From Plakobranchus ocellatus (Eukaryota > Mollusca > Gastropoda > Plakobranchidae), in assembly GCA_019648995.1 (NCBI GenBank), contig BLXT01007071.1, positions 1,390,610 through 1,411,318 on the forward strand: 20,709 nucleotides of DNA, read 5' to 3'. Each line of letters starts with the position of its first letter. The stretch's first letter is position 1. Under the pieces are notes generated by a model that was not told the DNA's origin, made no database searches, and worked only from the letters and a program-made list of their open reading frames with translations. This document shows, piece after piece, positions 1-10,659 of the stretch. A program made the position numbers and the translations under genes.

Positions 1-239
1 CCCCCCCCTAATTTTTTTCCTTTTGAATTTGAAACATGTGTCTTCTATAATCTATCTTTGAAAGCAAATGAGATCATACAATTTCTTCTTCAATTTCTTA
101 GGAACTTTTGGGAGAGTTGATGTTTTAAAACTGTTTTTATTGGGGACTGATGCAGCTAAAACATCTAACATGTAGGATTTAACTACTCAATGCAACTATC
201 TTCACTTCAAGAATAATAGTATTTTATTTTTAATCATAG

Positions 240-301
240 GGAGTCAACACTGACAAACTGACAGCCTTTGTGAATGCAATAAATGGAAAAGATGGTTCCA
301 G
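240..301 (+). CDS. PSMD4: PSMD4 exon encoding the end of the VWA domain
   Basis: The acceptor AG is at 238-239 and the donor gtaatt begins at 302. It encodes [20 protein letters not shown] plus two bases of a serine codon that is completed in the next exon. This matches the last helix of the Rpn10 VWA domain. The exon is preceded by an AT-rich pyrimidine-poor stretch, so the acceptor is placed mainly by reading frame and homology. The next intron is about 2.8 kb. Confidence 0.88.
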
Positions 302-1628
302 GTAATTTCATTTTATGGCCTTAAGATTAATTTAGCTTTTTTAAAAGTACAAAATTGAAAAGCATGGCTGAGAAAGAAGAAAATGTATTATATTTTAAGA
401 GATTGGCGCCAGAGGATTTGTGGGTTCTTCAGCCCACAGTCTTCTAAGCAAACTCTCCATAGGTGGCAATAAGAGAACAAAAGCCCTGAGGCTACTAGCC
501 GAAACAGCTGAGAACAGTTCTCGCTGGATATGGAGCAGAAGGAATGAAAGGTTGCTTCATAAGGATTAAAAATCCCTAATGACAGGGCATTCAGTTGGCC
601 GAAGTGGTTAGGCGCTGGATTTGAAACCAGATGTACGCGGGTTCGAATCCTTGGCAAGCAACCCAGGAGGATAAAAAAATTGGTAGCAGGGAGGCATCTG
701 GGAGTCATGACCTAGATGTGGCCCGGCCCCCTTAGAGTGTCAGGAGTTACAGGGCCGAAACACTTGCTGTGAGGGGGGTTTCTTCTCTGAAGACTCCCTG
801 CTACCTCGCTCCCCAAGAGTTTCTTACTACATAAGTGCATGTCTGGCCTATCTTAATGCTTTGCATGTGCAAGTATAGATCCAGCATTAAACATAGGGAC
901 CCTGTGCGAGACTATCTGATTGACACTAGGCTCTAGCCATTGCCAGTCCTGTGATAATTATGAACTACCAGTAAATCTAAAATAGCATTAGGCCTGGGTA
1001 TCTTTGATGAATCTCTGACAAGTGACCGAAAGGAAATAGCTTTATAGGCCTTCAGACATTCCAATTAGCATCATTGTTCTCCAGAAAAACGCCTAGAGGC
1101 ATTCTGCTTTATAGGAATGGACTAGGGGATTGTTTATGGAACTGATTTTGTAAGTAGAAAAGCTAGTACAGTTGAATTCTAATGGCAACATTGAAATTGG
1201 TGACCTAAAATTAAAAAGTCATTGCAGTAGAAATAGAATTAAAATTTTAAGGACAATTTTTCTTTGCATATGTCATTAATCTAGGGCCAATTTGCTGAAC
1301 ATTAAGTGTATTTCATGCACATTGGTTTAATGCTTTGCGTCGATTCAGACAAAGACTTTAAGTTTGCTGGCAATTGCCTGAACTCAGGCAATTTTACCAG
1401 CCAGGCTTTGAATAAATACTGTCTTCTCCAACTTGTAAAAAGATATTGTTGCAGGTAATTTTTTCTAAAATCACTATAGGTCTGCAGGTAGACTTCTACA
1501 CTCTCGCCCATCACAAAGACACACCTCAATGATTTAAAACACCTTTTTTTTTAAATTCGGGCTTAAATACATGGAGGGCGTTATTTTTTTGTTCAATCAT
1601 TATCCGTTCCTATTATATGTATATACAT

Positions 1629-1692
<64 letters not shown>

Positions 1693-4600
1693 TAAGGTTT
1701 TACACATTTTTATGTAAAATTCTGCATTCAAGCACTTGAGGTTCCTCAAAAGTTTTTTCCAAGGGTGGGCATGTACAGACTTGCCAATCTGTTAGCAATT
1801 ATGTATTTGAGTATGCTTAATTTGAAAAAATGTGCAAATACCCGGCAAAAAATTTTGATAGGCATTTTCTTCAAACATAATAAGCGAAACCAATGGAGTC
1901 CGTGATTTGCCGAGCAGGGCCTTTTTTACAGCATAAATGTGAGCCCACACTGGAGTCAGCATTTCATGTGTGTAACAATACATGTGTGGAAACACTCTAA
2001 TTTCATTGGTACAAGAGCACATCAAGTTGGCTGCGACTTTCATCTTATAGAAACGTCGGAGCTATCCTTTGTGTGTTACAGCCTTGTGTTACGTCAGTCC
2101 CTCTGTCGGATAAGGAAGAGGAGGTGCCATTACATGATCATGCGTAAATCTACTGACCATTACAGCACCAACCACGAGGCCAGTGTTGTTACGCATATTA
2201 TTAGGCTTACTTGTTGTCGGTAGAACACAGTAACTGCGACATCAATCCTTCATGTCAGCCATTACAAGTTGGGTCGCTTCCAGTGTGGGTCAACCCTAAC
2301 CAGGTTCGCTATTTTTTCTGCGATGACGATTTGGCTAGATTGACCCTTTCTTTGTTCAACAAAAGGAGTGATTGGTTTAATTTCTACTGGAAGTATGACT
2401 ATTATGTCACTGGTCAGCACACTCATTAGGCCAGGTTAGCAAAGGGTTTCAGTTCACGTCAAGCCTCAAATTAGATCAGTCTAGATGTCGATTATTTTCT
2501 TTTCTGATGTGTGTGTAGTTAATCTAAAACTCAGTTACTTTGACAAGAATGTTTTATTTTCTTTGAAAATCAGAGATGTGATAGATTATCAGTTTTGAAA
2601 TAAGCATTGTTGGTTGAGAATAAGCAAAAGAAGTCTTTTGTGGGCATCAATAATAAGCAAAATTGATTGCAAGAGTTGGCAAGTCTGCATGTCTGATCAA
2701 CATGGCTGTGGGCAAATTTCCATCACAAAAAAAGTAATAGAAGTAATGTGGATTATGATGTTGTATGTTGTACATACTTCTAACAAGGCTCAACTCTTCT
2801 TTACTGGACTAGCATTCAATCAGAAAGTAACACAATAGCAGTAATGACTATGGAGAAATGGGTTTAATGTATTTGAAATACTAAATAAGTGTCATTTAGA
2901 AATTCTCACGATTCAATGTTATACTGCAGAGACAAGGACTACAAGTTTGTTACATTTGTCCTAATTTAACTTGATTGATTAAAAAATTCTCTCATGATAT
3001 GCAGTGGAGCCTCGTAGTGTTAGAGATGATTTTTCTCACGTTTATACTCAATACACACTCATGTTTCAGTTCTCACTTGGTGACTGTTCCTCCTGGACCA
3101 ATGTTATCTGATGCTCTCTTGAGTTCTCCTGTGATAGTTGGAGAGGATGGAGCAGGTGCCACTATGACTGGGGCAGGCTTTGAGTTTGGAGTTGATCCTA
3201 ATGAAGATCCTGAACTTGCACTGGTGGGTTGTTATCTAATTGAAAGAATATATATCTTGGCCTAAAACAAATAAAATATTAAATTAAACAAAATCTGTAG
3301 GCATTGATAATGATTTCATCTATTCATTACCACAAGGCCTTGGTTAATAAATGGGCAGTAACAATTTTTTAATGTTATTTTTGTTTTTGGTAGTTAAGGA
3401 GGGTCTTCAGGACACAACTGCTTGAATTTGAAATTGTCACAATTATTGCTCCATGAAAGAGGATAGTTGCCTCTTTTATCTCCTCTTTAAAAGAATTATA
3501 AAAGTTGCAGTTCATAGTATCAAAACAGGATTGGTTACTTTATTATGCTCATGATTGCTTCCAGCTTGAAAACAATCCAAACTCTTTCAAATACTTTCTA
3601 AGAATTTTATGCATGGTTGGATATGTATGTGTTTGACAATTGTTTTGCAGCTAAGTCCTTGCAAAAAATTGAAATAGTTCTGTCTATCAGATCTTGAACA
3701 AAATATCCTAGATCTGGACGTATTAAGAGATGAAGAGATTGAAATGTTAATTTATATTGAAAGGCTGCAAAATTGCCTTTTCTTCTAATATTTCTTTCAG
3801 ACAGCTATCTTCTGCCAACAGATTTTTACTAAAAACCTTATTATGTTTTGTTCTTTTTTACCAGGCTCTTCGTGTGTCCATGGAAGAGCAAAGAGCGCGG
3901 CAGGAGAAGGAGATGAGGGACACTAGCACAGTACCTCCAACTGGAGAATCTGGTGCTGTTTCTGCTGGTAGGTCATGCAGTTTTTTTGGTATCATATAAG
4001 GAATAACATTGAAATTCAAGCAAAATTATAGATGGCTTTTTATTGCAGGACAATTTTTTTTTTTAAACAAAAGTATCAACTTTGGGAGTTGATATTGCAT
4101 GAGCTATTTTTGTCTGATATATGAAGCATTGAGTCCTTGTGCATGGTCCAGTCTCTTTTATGGATTTCTATCTCCTGTCTTTTACGCCAATTTTTTTTTT
4201 TTTTTGGCATTCGTTTTTGTTCATTTCCTTCATAATTTTAATAAATGTGACACATGAAATTACTACTAATGGTAGAAAATGCTTGGTCTAATGGTCTAGC
4301 TTTTCACATCTCAACTTCTCTTCTTTATTTAGAATAATTATTAAAGCAAAATGTGCAAGGCACTTCACTCAGCCCAACTATTCAGTTTTATTTTATTCAG
4401 CTTCCTTTCTCAAATTAGGCCATGCTGTTGCCTTTGATGTGGATCAATAATATTGATAAACTCTAAAAGTCATTAATTGTTAAGAGGAACAGACCTAGCA
4501 AGATAATAATCAGTATAGCTTTCCAACAAAGTGAGTTATAATGGATCTCATGACTGGTTTTAAAGCAGAACCTTTTAACAGTAGAAGAATATAAAGTTGC

Positions 4601-7600
4601 TTCCTTTTTCTAGTCTTTCTGCTCATAATGCCATGGTCACCTTTTCTTGTTTGAGTTAGAGTTTCAATTTATAGTCCATCCTGTAAATCCATATCATATA
4701 GTCTCTGAGGGACTGCTTTATGTGTTATGCTGCTCAGTTTGTTTTCTTCATTGACTTCTTAGGGAATTAGATTCAAATTCGAGATCATTACCAAAAAAAA
4801 AAGAAATGTTGAGCAGCATCTAGGGTAGAGATCCTGTTCTATTTTATCTTTAGATTGTGAATGAAAAAAAATCTTTACAGAACTATTCTCAATTTTTACT
4901 TTGTGTAGATTTGTACGAAATATTTGATTTAGATGAGTATTGAATGTACATTTCCATTTGATTTTTATTTCTTACCTAGGCTTTTGTGTTATTTTATTTA
5001 ATTGATAAGGCTGTGCAAAGATAAATGGAGATAAACTGCACCTACTCATATTATTCAAGCAGTGCTTAAATTTTTGTAGTTCTACTTTTTATTAAGGTGG
5101 TAATTGAATATAAAAAAAAAATCTCAGAAGATCTGGCAGACATCTTTACTAAATGAACATAAGCAATATAATCACATGATTATTTTTTTTAAAGGCTGTC
5201 TTGTAATCTTGACTATAACTAAAATATAAAGTTAAGAATATTTGTGAGTTGCCTGCAAATGATTTTTGAAAATACAATATATTTTTTATTTGTGTACTTC
5301 TCTTATGTTTGTTTTTTTTTTTAATCAGTAGAATTGTTGATAGAATTTGTTAATTAGATGAGCAATTAAAACAAAAAGTTCAAGAGCAGTTAAAAATCTT
5401 ATTTTACAAGAACATATGTGTGGCTGCATAGGAAAACCCTTCACATGTTTCCGGATAAAAAAAAAAAACTGAAATAGGCACAGTTTTGGATTCTCCTACA
5501 TTTCTGAGCATTTCGCTCTTTATTTGAAGGCTCTATCTTATTTAATTAAGGTTGTCTCCATAAAACGGCTGCACATTCAACCAGTTAATTTGTATTCATG
5601 TGCACTAGTTAGAATCTAACAGCCAAGAAACTGCTGTTTAGTTTGGTGTATAATACTTGTTTGTTTGCTGTAATGTAGATCTAGCTATGGTGATATGAAG
5701 CAGGCTTTAAGTTTTGGAAAATGGCGTGTGTTTTTTGGCTTTCATTGCCACAAAGTGATCTAAATGCCTTATAAAAATCGTATAATTAAATAGGTTATAG
5801 GTTACAGGAATTTATCAAACTTTGTGGAGTAGGAAGATGAATAAAAGGAGATTTTGTTGAAACCAGAATCTCAATTTAGGCCATGTATAAGGTAATCAAC
5901 TTTAAATGGCTCTAGTTCAAAATAAACCACATTCGATGGGTTTTCCTGTTTGGTCACACATGTTCCTTTGCAGTTTATTGTAAATACAAAACTTGTCATT
6001 TGATGTCAACTTAATTGTTCTAACAACAGAGTAGATCCTCTCATTACAACCCCCATTTCTTTTAATGATGAAAAATTTCAAATGGATAGATCGATCCACT
6101 ATACTTAAAGCCGACGCATCACAAAGATGTTCCTTATGGCTGTGATAGACTTTGGAGATATGAAACAAGTTTGGTTATCATGCCTATTAACCTGAGTGAT
6201 CATAACATAACACTTTTAATGCAATCAAGATCCATCACTCAACACTTATTTTTTTCATGTTGTCTAGCTAGCTCTAGTGCTATGCTACAACAACCATTAT
6301 ACAATAGTATGTTCCTACTACATTGGAGTTGCTTTTGGTAATAACACAACAATTTTACTCTCAATGTTAAGTTACTCTATTGATCTAAATCTCTCTCTTA
6401 CAAACTTAGCATACACATTGTGTATACTGCACAAAAAACTGCTCGGTATCACTACCATAGATGAAGAGAACTGAAGCCTAAAATACATTTAATTCAGGCT
6501 TTAAGAGAGTCAAGTGAAAGTTACCCCTCACACTCATACGTTTTCCCTTCCTCTTAACCATCCACCCACAAACCACACACACACAATCAGTGAGTAAAAA
6601 CTGATGAGATCTGCCTAACAGGGGTGAAAAACATAATAGGTGTGATTTCGCCAATTCTTTAAGAATCAAATTTTTTTTTGTCATAAACAGCTGGGTAATT
6701 AAGTTTCATTAATAGCTCAATATTTCAATATTGACTTTGCTATATCTGTTAAAGCTAGGTTAGAAAATGTTCAGAACTTTTGAGAAATATTATTCACTAC
6801 AGACATTCTGTAAAATCCTGTTTTGGACAATCAGTTAAGGCTTTTTTATGGTTAAACTTAATATTCTTGAATGATTTAATAAATTCTTTCAAATTATTTT
6901 TATGTATAGCTTCAGCTGAAGAAGAGCTGTTGGACAGGGCTCTAGGCGCATCTACTAATGCAGAGGAGTCCGTGCCACCCTCTGTGAACTTGACTCCTAG
7001 TATGGATTTTGCTCAGATGTCCGAGGATGAGCAGATTGCTTATGCTATGAGACTATCTATGGATCCAGGAGGTATGAGATATGCACATCAGATTTTTACC
7101 TCATAACTTTTTATAATTTCTTGATTCTTTTTTTTTTCATTGCTTTCACGGGATTAGCTCATAGGATAAGATCATTTACTATGACATTGATGATTTCTTT
7201 CTCTACTCATTTTTTGTTGCAAGCCAGTTTCTCAAGAAGGGTAACTAAAAAGCTGACCAAAAAAATTAGAATCACCCACAGTTTTATTTCACATAATTTT
7301 TCAGTGCAACGGCCTTATTTATTTGAAACTTTTTTATTTTAATTCATTTTTGTTAACCATTTTCTAGGCGCAATATTGAAGTGTGAAAATAAAAAAATAT
7401 GTAAAAGAAAAATAATGTGTGTCAATACAGTCAAATCTTTATTTTCATTTAAATGTGTCTACATAATCATAAAATTTTAAAAAAATTTTTTTTTATGGAG
7501 AGTTTATTTTTGTGATAGACATCATTTGTAGACTTCGTGGATGGCAGAGTAAAGAGATTGTTCATGAATGTTTCAAATTTGTTTACAAAAAAAAAAAAAG

Positions 7601-9520
7601 AATAAATAAACCAAACAAGTAGATAAAATGACTAAAGCCCTGAATTGTGCTTCATTTTACCAACTTTGGCATTCAGTATCTTAAAAAGCTGATAACTTCG
7701 TGGATAGAAAAAACATTGAGTACAGTATGTGTTTAGTTAGTTTTTAGCACATGCTGTACATGGTGCCTGGTTTTTTTTTGTTTTTTTTAGTTCACAAGCT
7801 GGGACTTTTAATATTTTGTAAGGGTACATCTGAATAGTTTTATGATCATGTAGTTCATCAAACTGTGCAGCTTAAATTTGAAAGTTTGGTTTATTGTACC
7901 TAGTTTTTGTAGCATAATGAAATATATCCTTGGTGAGCTCACTGATTACAAATCACCTGAATTGAAACCAGCTTGATGGTTTGGATATTGCAAATAAAGA
8001 CATTTATAGTATGTTATTTCTTTCCTGGTAAAAGCATTTCAGTGAAGGAAAGCTTGCTATAAGTCACTCTGCAGCCAGTGTTTATATTTTCTAGTGGTGT
8101 CATCAAGACGTGTCTTAAAATCAGTCCTGTTGAGTCTGATTTCACATAAACCTTTCGAGGAAAAAAACAATGTGCAGATCTTTTTTTTTTTGGCTTACTT
8201 TAAGTGCCTTTTTTTCTGTTGTTGTTCATTTAAAAATTATATATCTTGGCTCAGATTCAACAAGGCTGTATCCCGTTTTCACCATTGCAAAAACCACATA
8301 AAGATGTTATAGGTATTTCAATCATTGAAAATGTTAAAATGCAACTGCCAACTCATTTGGTCAGGTCTCAATTATATGGACAGCTAAAGGTATGTTTGAT
8401 CAAGGAAAGGGCTGTACAACAGATGGACATAGTTTTCATGAGATTTATATAAAGTTTCATGTTATTTAGCCAATAAAAAAGAGATTTTGGCAATGTATGA
8501 TTTGCTAATTTTGACAGAGATGACTTTGAATATTTTAGATTATTTTTTGTACATCTTTATTCCAAAGGTACTGAGGACAACACTCCTGCACCAATGGAGA
8601 CAGATGAAAGTGCTGGTGCCTCTGCCAAGTCTTCAGATCAGAAGGTATTGCTATAAAGCTTATTTCTAAATGTAGCCTGCTTTGTCAAATTTTTGTAGTG
8701 AGTGTTTAATTTTTTTTTTAATATAACATGGGTGTTGGCATTGAGATTGCTTGTTTTCCTCTCATTAAATTGAAGGGGTGGGATACAATTTGATTTTTTA
8801 AAGAGTCTAAAATAGTTTATCTTGAGATCAATCCTCAGGAATGAATTGGATGTTAAGTTTTACAGTTTGGAGAAAAAAGGCATTTTAAATGATTTTTTTT
8901 TTTTTGGTATGCTTCTTTGGAAAAGTTTTTGATGCTAAAATCTTGGCTAGAATTTTTACCCAGATCTATCCAGTCTAAGTATTGCATAGATCACCACAAG
9001 GGCATTGTATAGTCAAAGATGTAAAATGCATAATGACTTATTTGAATTTTTTTTTTTTTTAAGAAATGGCATAGACTCATGACAAGTTATGTACATTATG
9101 TTTAAGTTTCTTTAGATTCAGGTGAGGACTTTTCACAAAACTACAGTATAGTTTTGTATCACAGCTTTGAGATGTCAAAATAAATATGTGATTGAGCATT
9201 TGGTAGATGGTAAGGTTTGAAAGATTTTTTTTTTCTTTAAGTCTTGCATTCTATCTTTGTATCATTATGTTAACAAAGTTTCATCTTTATTTTATTTTAT
9301 AACTTTCAAAATCCTTTATAAAACATTTATCAACTTTGTTGTTTCTTTTCAGCAGGAAGAAGAAGAAGATTATTCAGAGGTAATGAATGATCCAGACTTT
9401 TTACAAAATGTTCTACGCAGTTTACCTGGTGTAGACCCTAATAGTGAAGTCATTCAAAGTGCTATGAGCAGCCTTGCAAAGGATACAAAAAAGGAGGACA
9501 AGAAAGATGAAAAGAAGTAG
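240..9520 (+). CDS. PSMD4: 26S proteasome ubiquitin receptor PSMD4/Rpn10, 3' six coding exons (5' end outside window)
   Basis: Joined exons are 240-301, 3070-3223, 3865-3967, 6910-7071, 8568-8644 and 9353-9520, with consistent phases. The product is the non-ATPase subunit of the 19S proteasome cap that binds polyubiquitin and sits at the base-lid hinge. Visible in order: the end of the VWA domain ([14 protein letters not shown]), the hallmark [10 protein letters not shown] segment, [15 protein letters not shown] leading into UIM1 ([11 protein letters not shown]), a variable linker, UIM2 ([12 protein letters not shown]), an acidic stretch, the conserved C-terminal block ([17 protein letters not shown]) and a lysine/aspartate tail. 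UIM1 and UIM2 both keep the central Ala and Ser that contact ubiquitin. The exons for most of the VWA domain, including the start codon, lie before position 1. I see no frameshift or stop, so the gene looks intact. The identification rests on recognised family motifs and is strong; exact acceptor choice for two exons is ambiguous. Confidence 0.96.
590..860 (+). mobile_element. tRNA-derived SINE-like element (approximate limits)
   Basis: The 5' part looks like a decayed serine-type tRNA. It has a pol III A box TGGCCGAAGTGG (596-607), an anticodon-loop-like CTGG-ATTTGAAA-CCAG, and a perfect B box GGTTCGAATCC (640-650). Stems are imperfect, the class II variable arm is missing and it sits in an intron, so it is not a functional tRNA gene. 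The downstream body carries an exact 12-bp inverted repeat (682-693 with 794-805) and smaller inner hairpins. I did not find clear target-site duplications, so the boundaries are approximate. Confidence 0.65.
1616..1692. repeat. CA/TA dinucleotide microsatellite
   Basis: A compound run: about ten CA units (from about 1625) followed by about twenty-three AT units up to about 1684, flanked by TATACATA and TGTATATA half-sites. It is AT-rich, within an intron, and likely length-polymorphic. Confidence 0.95.
3070..3223 (+). CDS. PSMD4: PSMD4 exon encoding the post-VWA segment and first half of UIM1
   Basis: The acceptor is ttcag ending at 3069 and the donor gtgggt starts at 3224. The exon supplies the last base of a split serine codon, then the very conserved [10 protein letters not shown] motif, a glycine-rich segment and [15 protein letters not shown]. 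It ends in phase 0, in the middle of UIM1. Length is 154 nt. Confidence 0.95.
3865..3967 (+). CDS. PSMD4: PSMD4 exon encoding the second half of UIM1 and charged linker
   Basis: The acceptor is ttttttaccag ending at 3864 and the donor gtaggt starts at 3968. It encodes [19 protein letters not shown], completing UIM1 and its charged helix, then a low-complexity Thr/Pro/Ser/Gly linker. It ends in phase 1. In vertebrate PSMD4 the same charged helix follows UIM1. Confidence 0.95.
3968..6909 (+). other. PSMD4 intron of 2.9 kb
   Basis: AT-rich GT-AG intron with many T and A runs. I see no recognisable gene or repeat family in it. The stretch 5880-6700 is somewhat less AT-rich and could be an old, unrecognised insertion, but no domain can be read from either strand. 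Confidence 0.8.
6910..7071 (+). CDS. PSMD4: PSMD4 exon encoding linker and UIM2
   Basis: The donor is gtatga at 7072. Two acceptors are possible, with AG at 6908-6909 or at 6914-6915; both keep the frame and differ by six bases (Ala-Ser). The exon encodes [10 protein letters not shown], a serine-rich linker, then [19 protein letters not shown], the second ubiquitin-interacting motif with its acidic start, central Ala and Ser. It ends in phase 1. The preceding intron is about 2.9 kb. Confidence 0.93.
7072..8567 (+). other. PSMD4 intron of 1.5 kb
   Basis: AT-rich GT-AG intron between the UIM2 exon and the acidic-linker exon. It contains several poly(T) and poly(A) runs but no recognisable gene, RNA or repeat family. 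Confidence 0.8.
8568..8644 (+). CDS. PSMD4: PSMD4 exon encoding acidic linker
   Basis: The acceptor is ttccaaag ending at 8567 and the donor gtattg starts at 8645. It encodes [20 protein letters not shown] and a short tail, corresponding to the 'AMDTSE'-type linker between UIM2 and the C-terminal block in other animals. The phase matches both flanking exons (completes a GGT glycine codon, leaves phase 0). Confidence 0.9.
8645..9352 (+). other. PSMD4 last intron, 0.7 kb
   Basis: AT-rich GT-AG intron with T-runs. It ends in a good pyrimidine tract and a tandem CAGCAG acceptor. Nothing else is recognised. Confidence 0.85.
9353..9520 (+). CDS. PSMD4: PSMD4 terminal coding exon
   Basis: It encodes an acidic run ([10 protein letters not shown]), the conserved [17 protein letters not shown] block, and a Lys/Asp-rich tail ending at TAG 9518-9520. 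The acceptor is a CAGCAG tandem (9350-9355), so the exon may start at 9353 or 9356, adding or omitting one glutamine. The acceptor tract (gtttcttttcag) is strong. In human PSMD4 the equivalent acidic segment and block sit at the same place before the lysine tail. Confidence 0.95.
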   Translation, partial: QEEEEDYSEVMNDPDFLQNVLRSLPGVDPNSEVIQSAMSSLAKDTKKEDKKDEKK

Positions 9521-9792
9521 TTAGCATTAGTAAGGATTGTCAATTTGGTTAAGTGTTCTCAAATTATAGTTTGTATTTATGATTTGTATGATTGCATGCA
9601 TGGCCAATTGAGTGAGTTTTTTTTTTCCACCTATGTGTAATGGTTGCCCTCCATATTATTTCAAGGCTTTTAGCTAAATGTTCTTTGAATAGTTATTGTG
9701 TTTTGATAATGTTAATGAGATAATCATGCCCCCTGTCTTTGCTGTTTTAAATTTTTTAATTATTTTTTTTGGTGGATCAAATAATTTTGAAT

Positions 9793-9798
9793 ATTAAA
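9793..9798 (+). terminator. candidate poly(A) signal ATTAAA for PSMD4
   Basis: ATTAAA about 270 bases after the PSMD4 stop codon; a second ATTAAA lies at 9839-9844. This is a common variant hexamer, but in such AT-rich sequence it can occur by chance. Confidence 0.3.
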
Positions 9799-10170
9799 TT
9801 CAGTAAAAGATATCTATGGTCTCATGACTCAGAAACCAATTAAAATGTGTTAAACAGTTACATGATCAAACCCTCTAAGTCCTTAGGTTTTGTTTGAGAA
9901 AATCAGGTTTTTCCTCCTCTAGTAAAATTAGTCTCCCTGGAGTTAGAGGGTTTGCGCCGGAGACCATCAATATAATTATATTCATAAAAATGCAACTATT
10001 TGATTAAATTTTTTTTTTCAATTTGGGGCAATCATGCTATGTTTGTGAGAGTATGGTAAGATTGTAATAGCCACATTTTTGTGTAATAATTAAAAAACTA
10101 AATTGGACGCTTTCAAAATTTTTTGCCTCTTTATTTTTGGTTTTATGGTTGCTTCTTTTCTCAAGGAAGA

Positions 10171-10176
10171 AATAAA
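10171..10176 (+). terminator. candidate poly(A) signal AATAAA for PSMD4
   Basis: First canonical AATAAA noticed after the PSMD4 stop, about 650 bases downstream and followed by a GT-rich stretch (ttgttttgtttgtttg). Another AATAAA is at 10350-10355. This is the best candidate for the transcript end, but it is unproven. Confidence 0.4.
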
Positions 10177-10659
10177 ATTTGAGCAAGATATTGATTGTTT
10201 TGTTTGTTTGTTTTTTTTTAAAATAGTTTTTGTCTAAAAAGAAGATGGAGAGATCGCTTGAAAACACATAGGTTTTTTTTAATTTACAATAGACAATAGA
10301 ATGGTTTATTCAAGCCATTCAGATCTAATGCTTGTCCCCAATTTACTGAAATAAAACACCTTAAACAATCTTTTCAATGATTTAAAAAATCTGAATGGTT
10401 TTTTAAATCTGAATTCTTAAGATGAGCATGTCATGCTGCCTAGAACAATTTGACCAGCCGTAGACCTCTAGCTTGCTGGCCCTTCCAAGTAATTTGCTAA
10501 GGGTCTATAAATTTGGTTTCTTCATTTTATCATGAACATTTCTACATATTTATTGCAGAATGTATGACAATTTTTTTTCTAAAGTGTTACATGATGTTGG
10601 ACCCATTTTTAAATTAGCAGTGCAGAAATATCATTCATTTTTTTTATTTATTGACATTG

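Larger units (their letters stand above)
302..3069 (+). other. PSMD4 intron of 2.8 kb with repeats
   Basis: GT-AG intron between the VWA-end exon and the PPGP exon. It holds a tRNA-derived SINE-like element, a CA/TA microsatellite and, at about 1860-2430, a stretch richer in G+C than its surroundings that I cannot classify. No coding exon is seen. Confidence 0.85.
9521..10650. other. PSMD4 3' UTR and downstream flank
   Basis: AT-rich sequence with candidate poly(A) signals. The 3' UTR probably ends somewhere here. No open coding region with recognisable content is present on either strand. Confidence 0.6.

Noticed and set aside
596-655. Functional tRNA-Ser gene
   Set aside because: A and B boxes are good, but the stems do not pair fully, the long variable arm is missing and the acceptor stem does not close; it fits a SINE head instead.
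388-708. Minus-strand open frame of 106 codons
   Set aside because: It runs antisense through the tRNA-like element and has no recognisable domain.
5917-6474. Possible transposon or gene remnant (open frames on both strands)
   Set aside because: Inspected for transposase and reverse-transcriptase motifs on both strands; nothing recognisable could be read.
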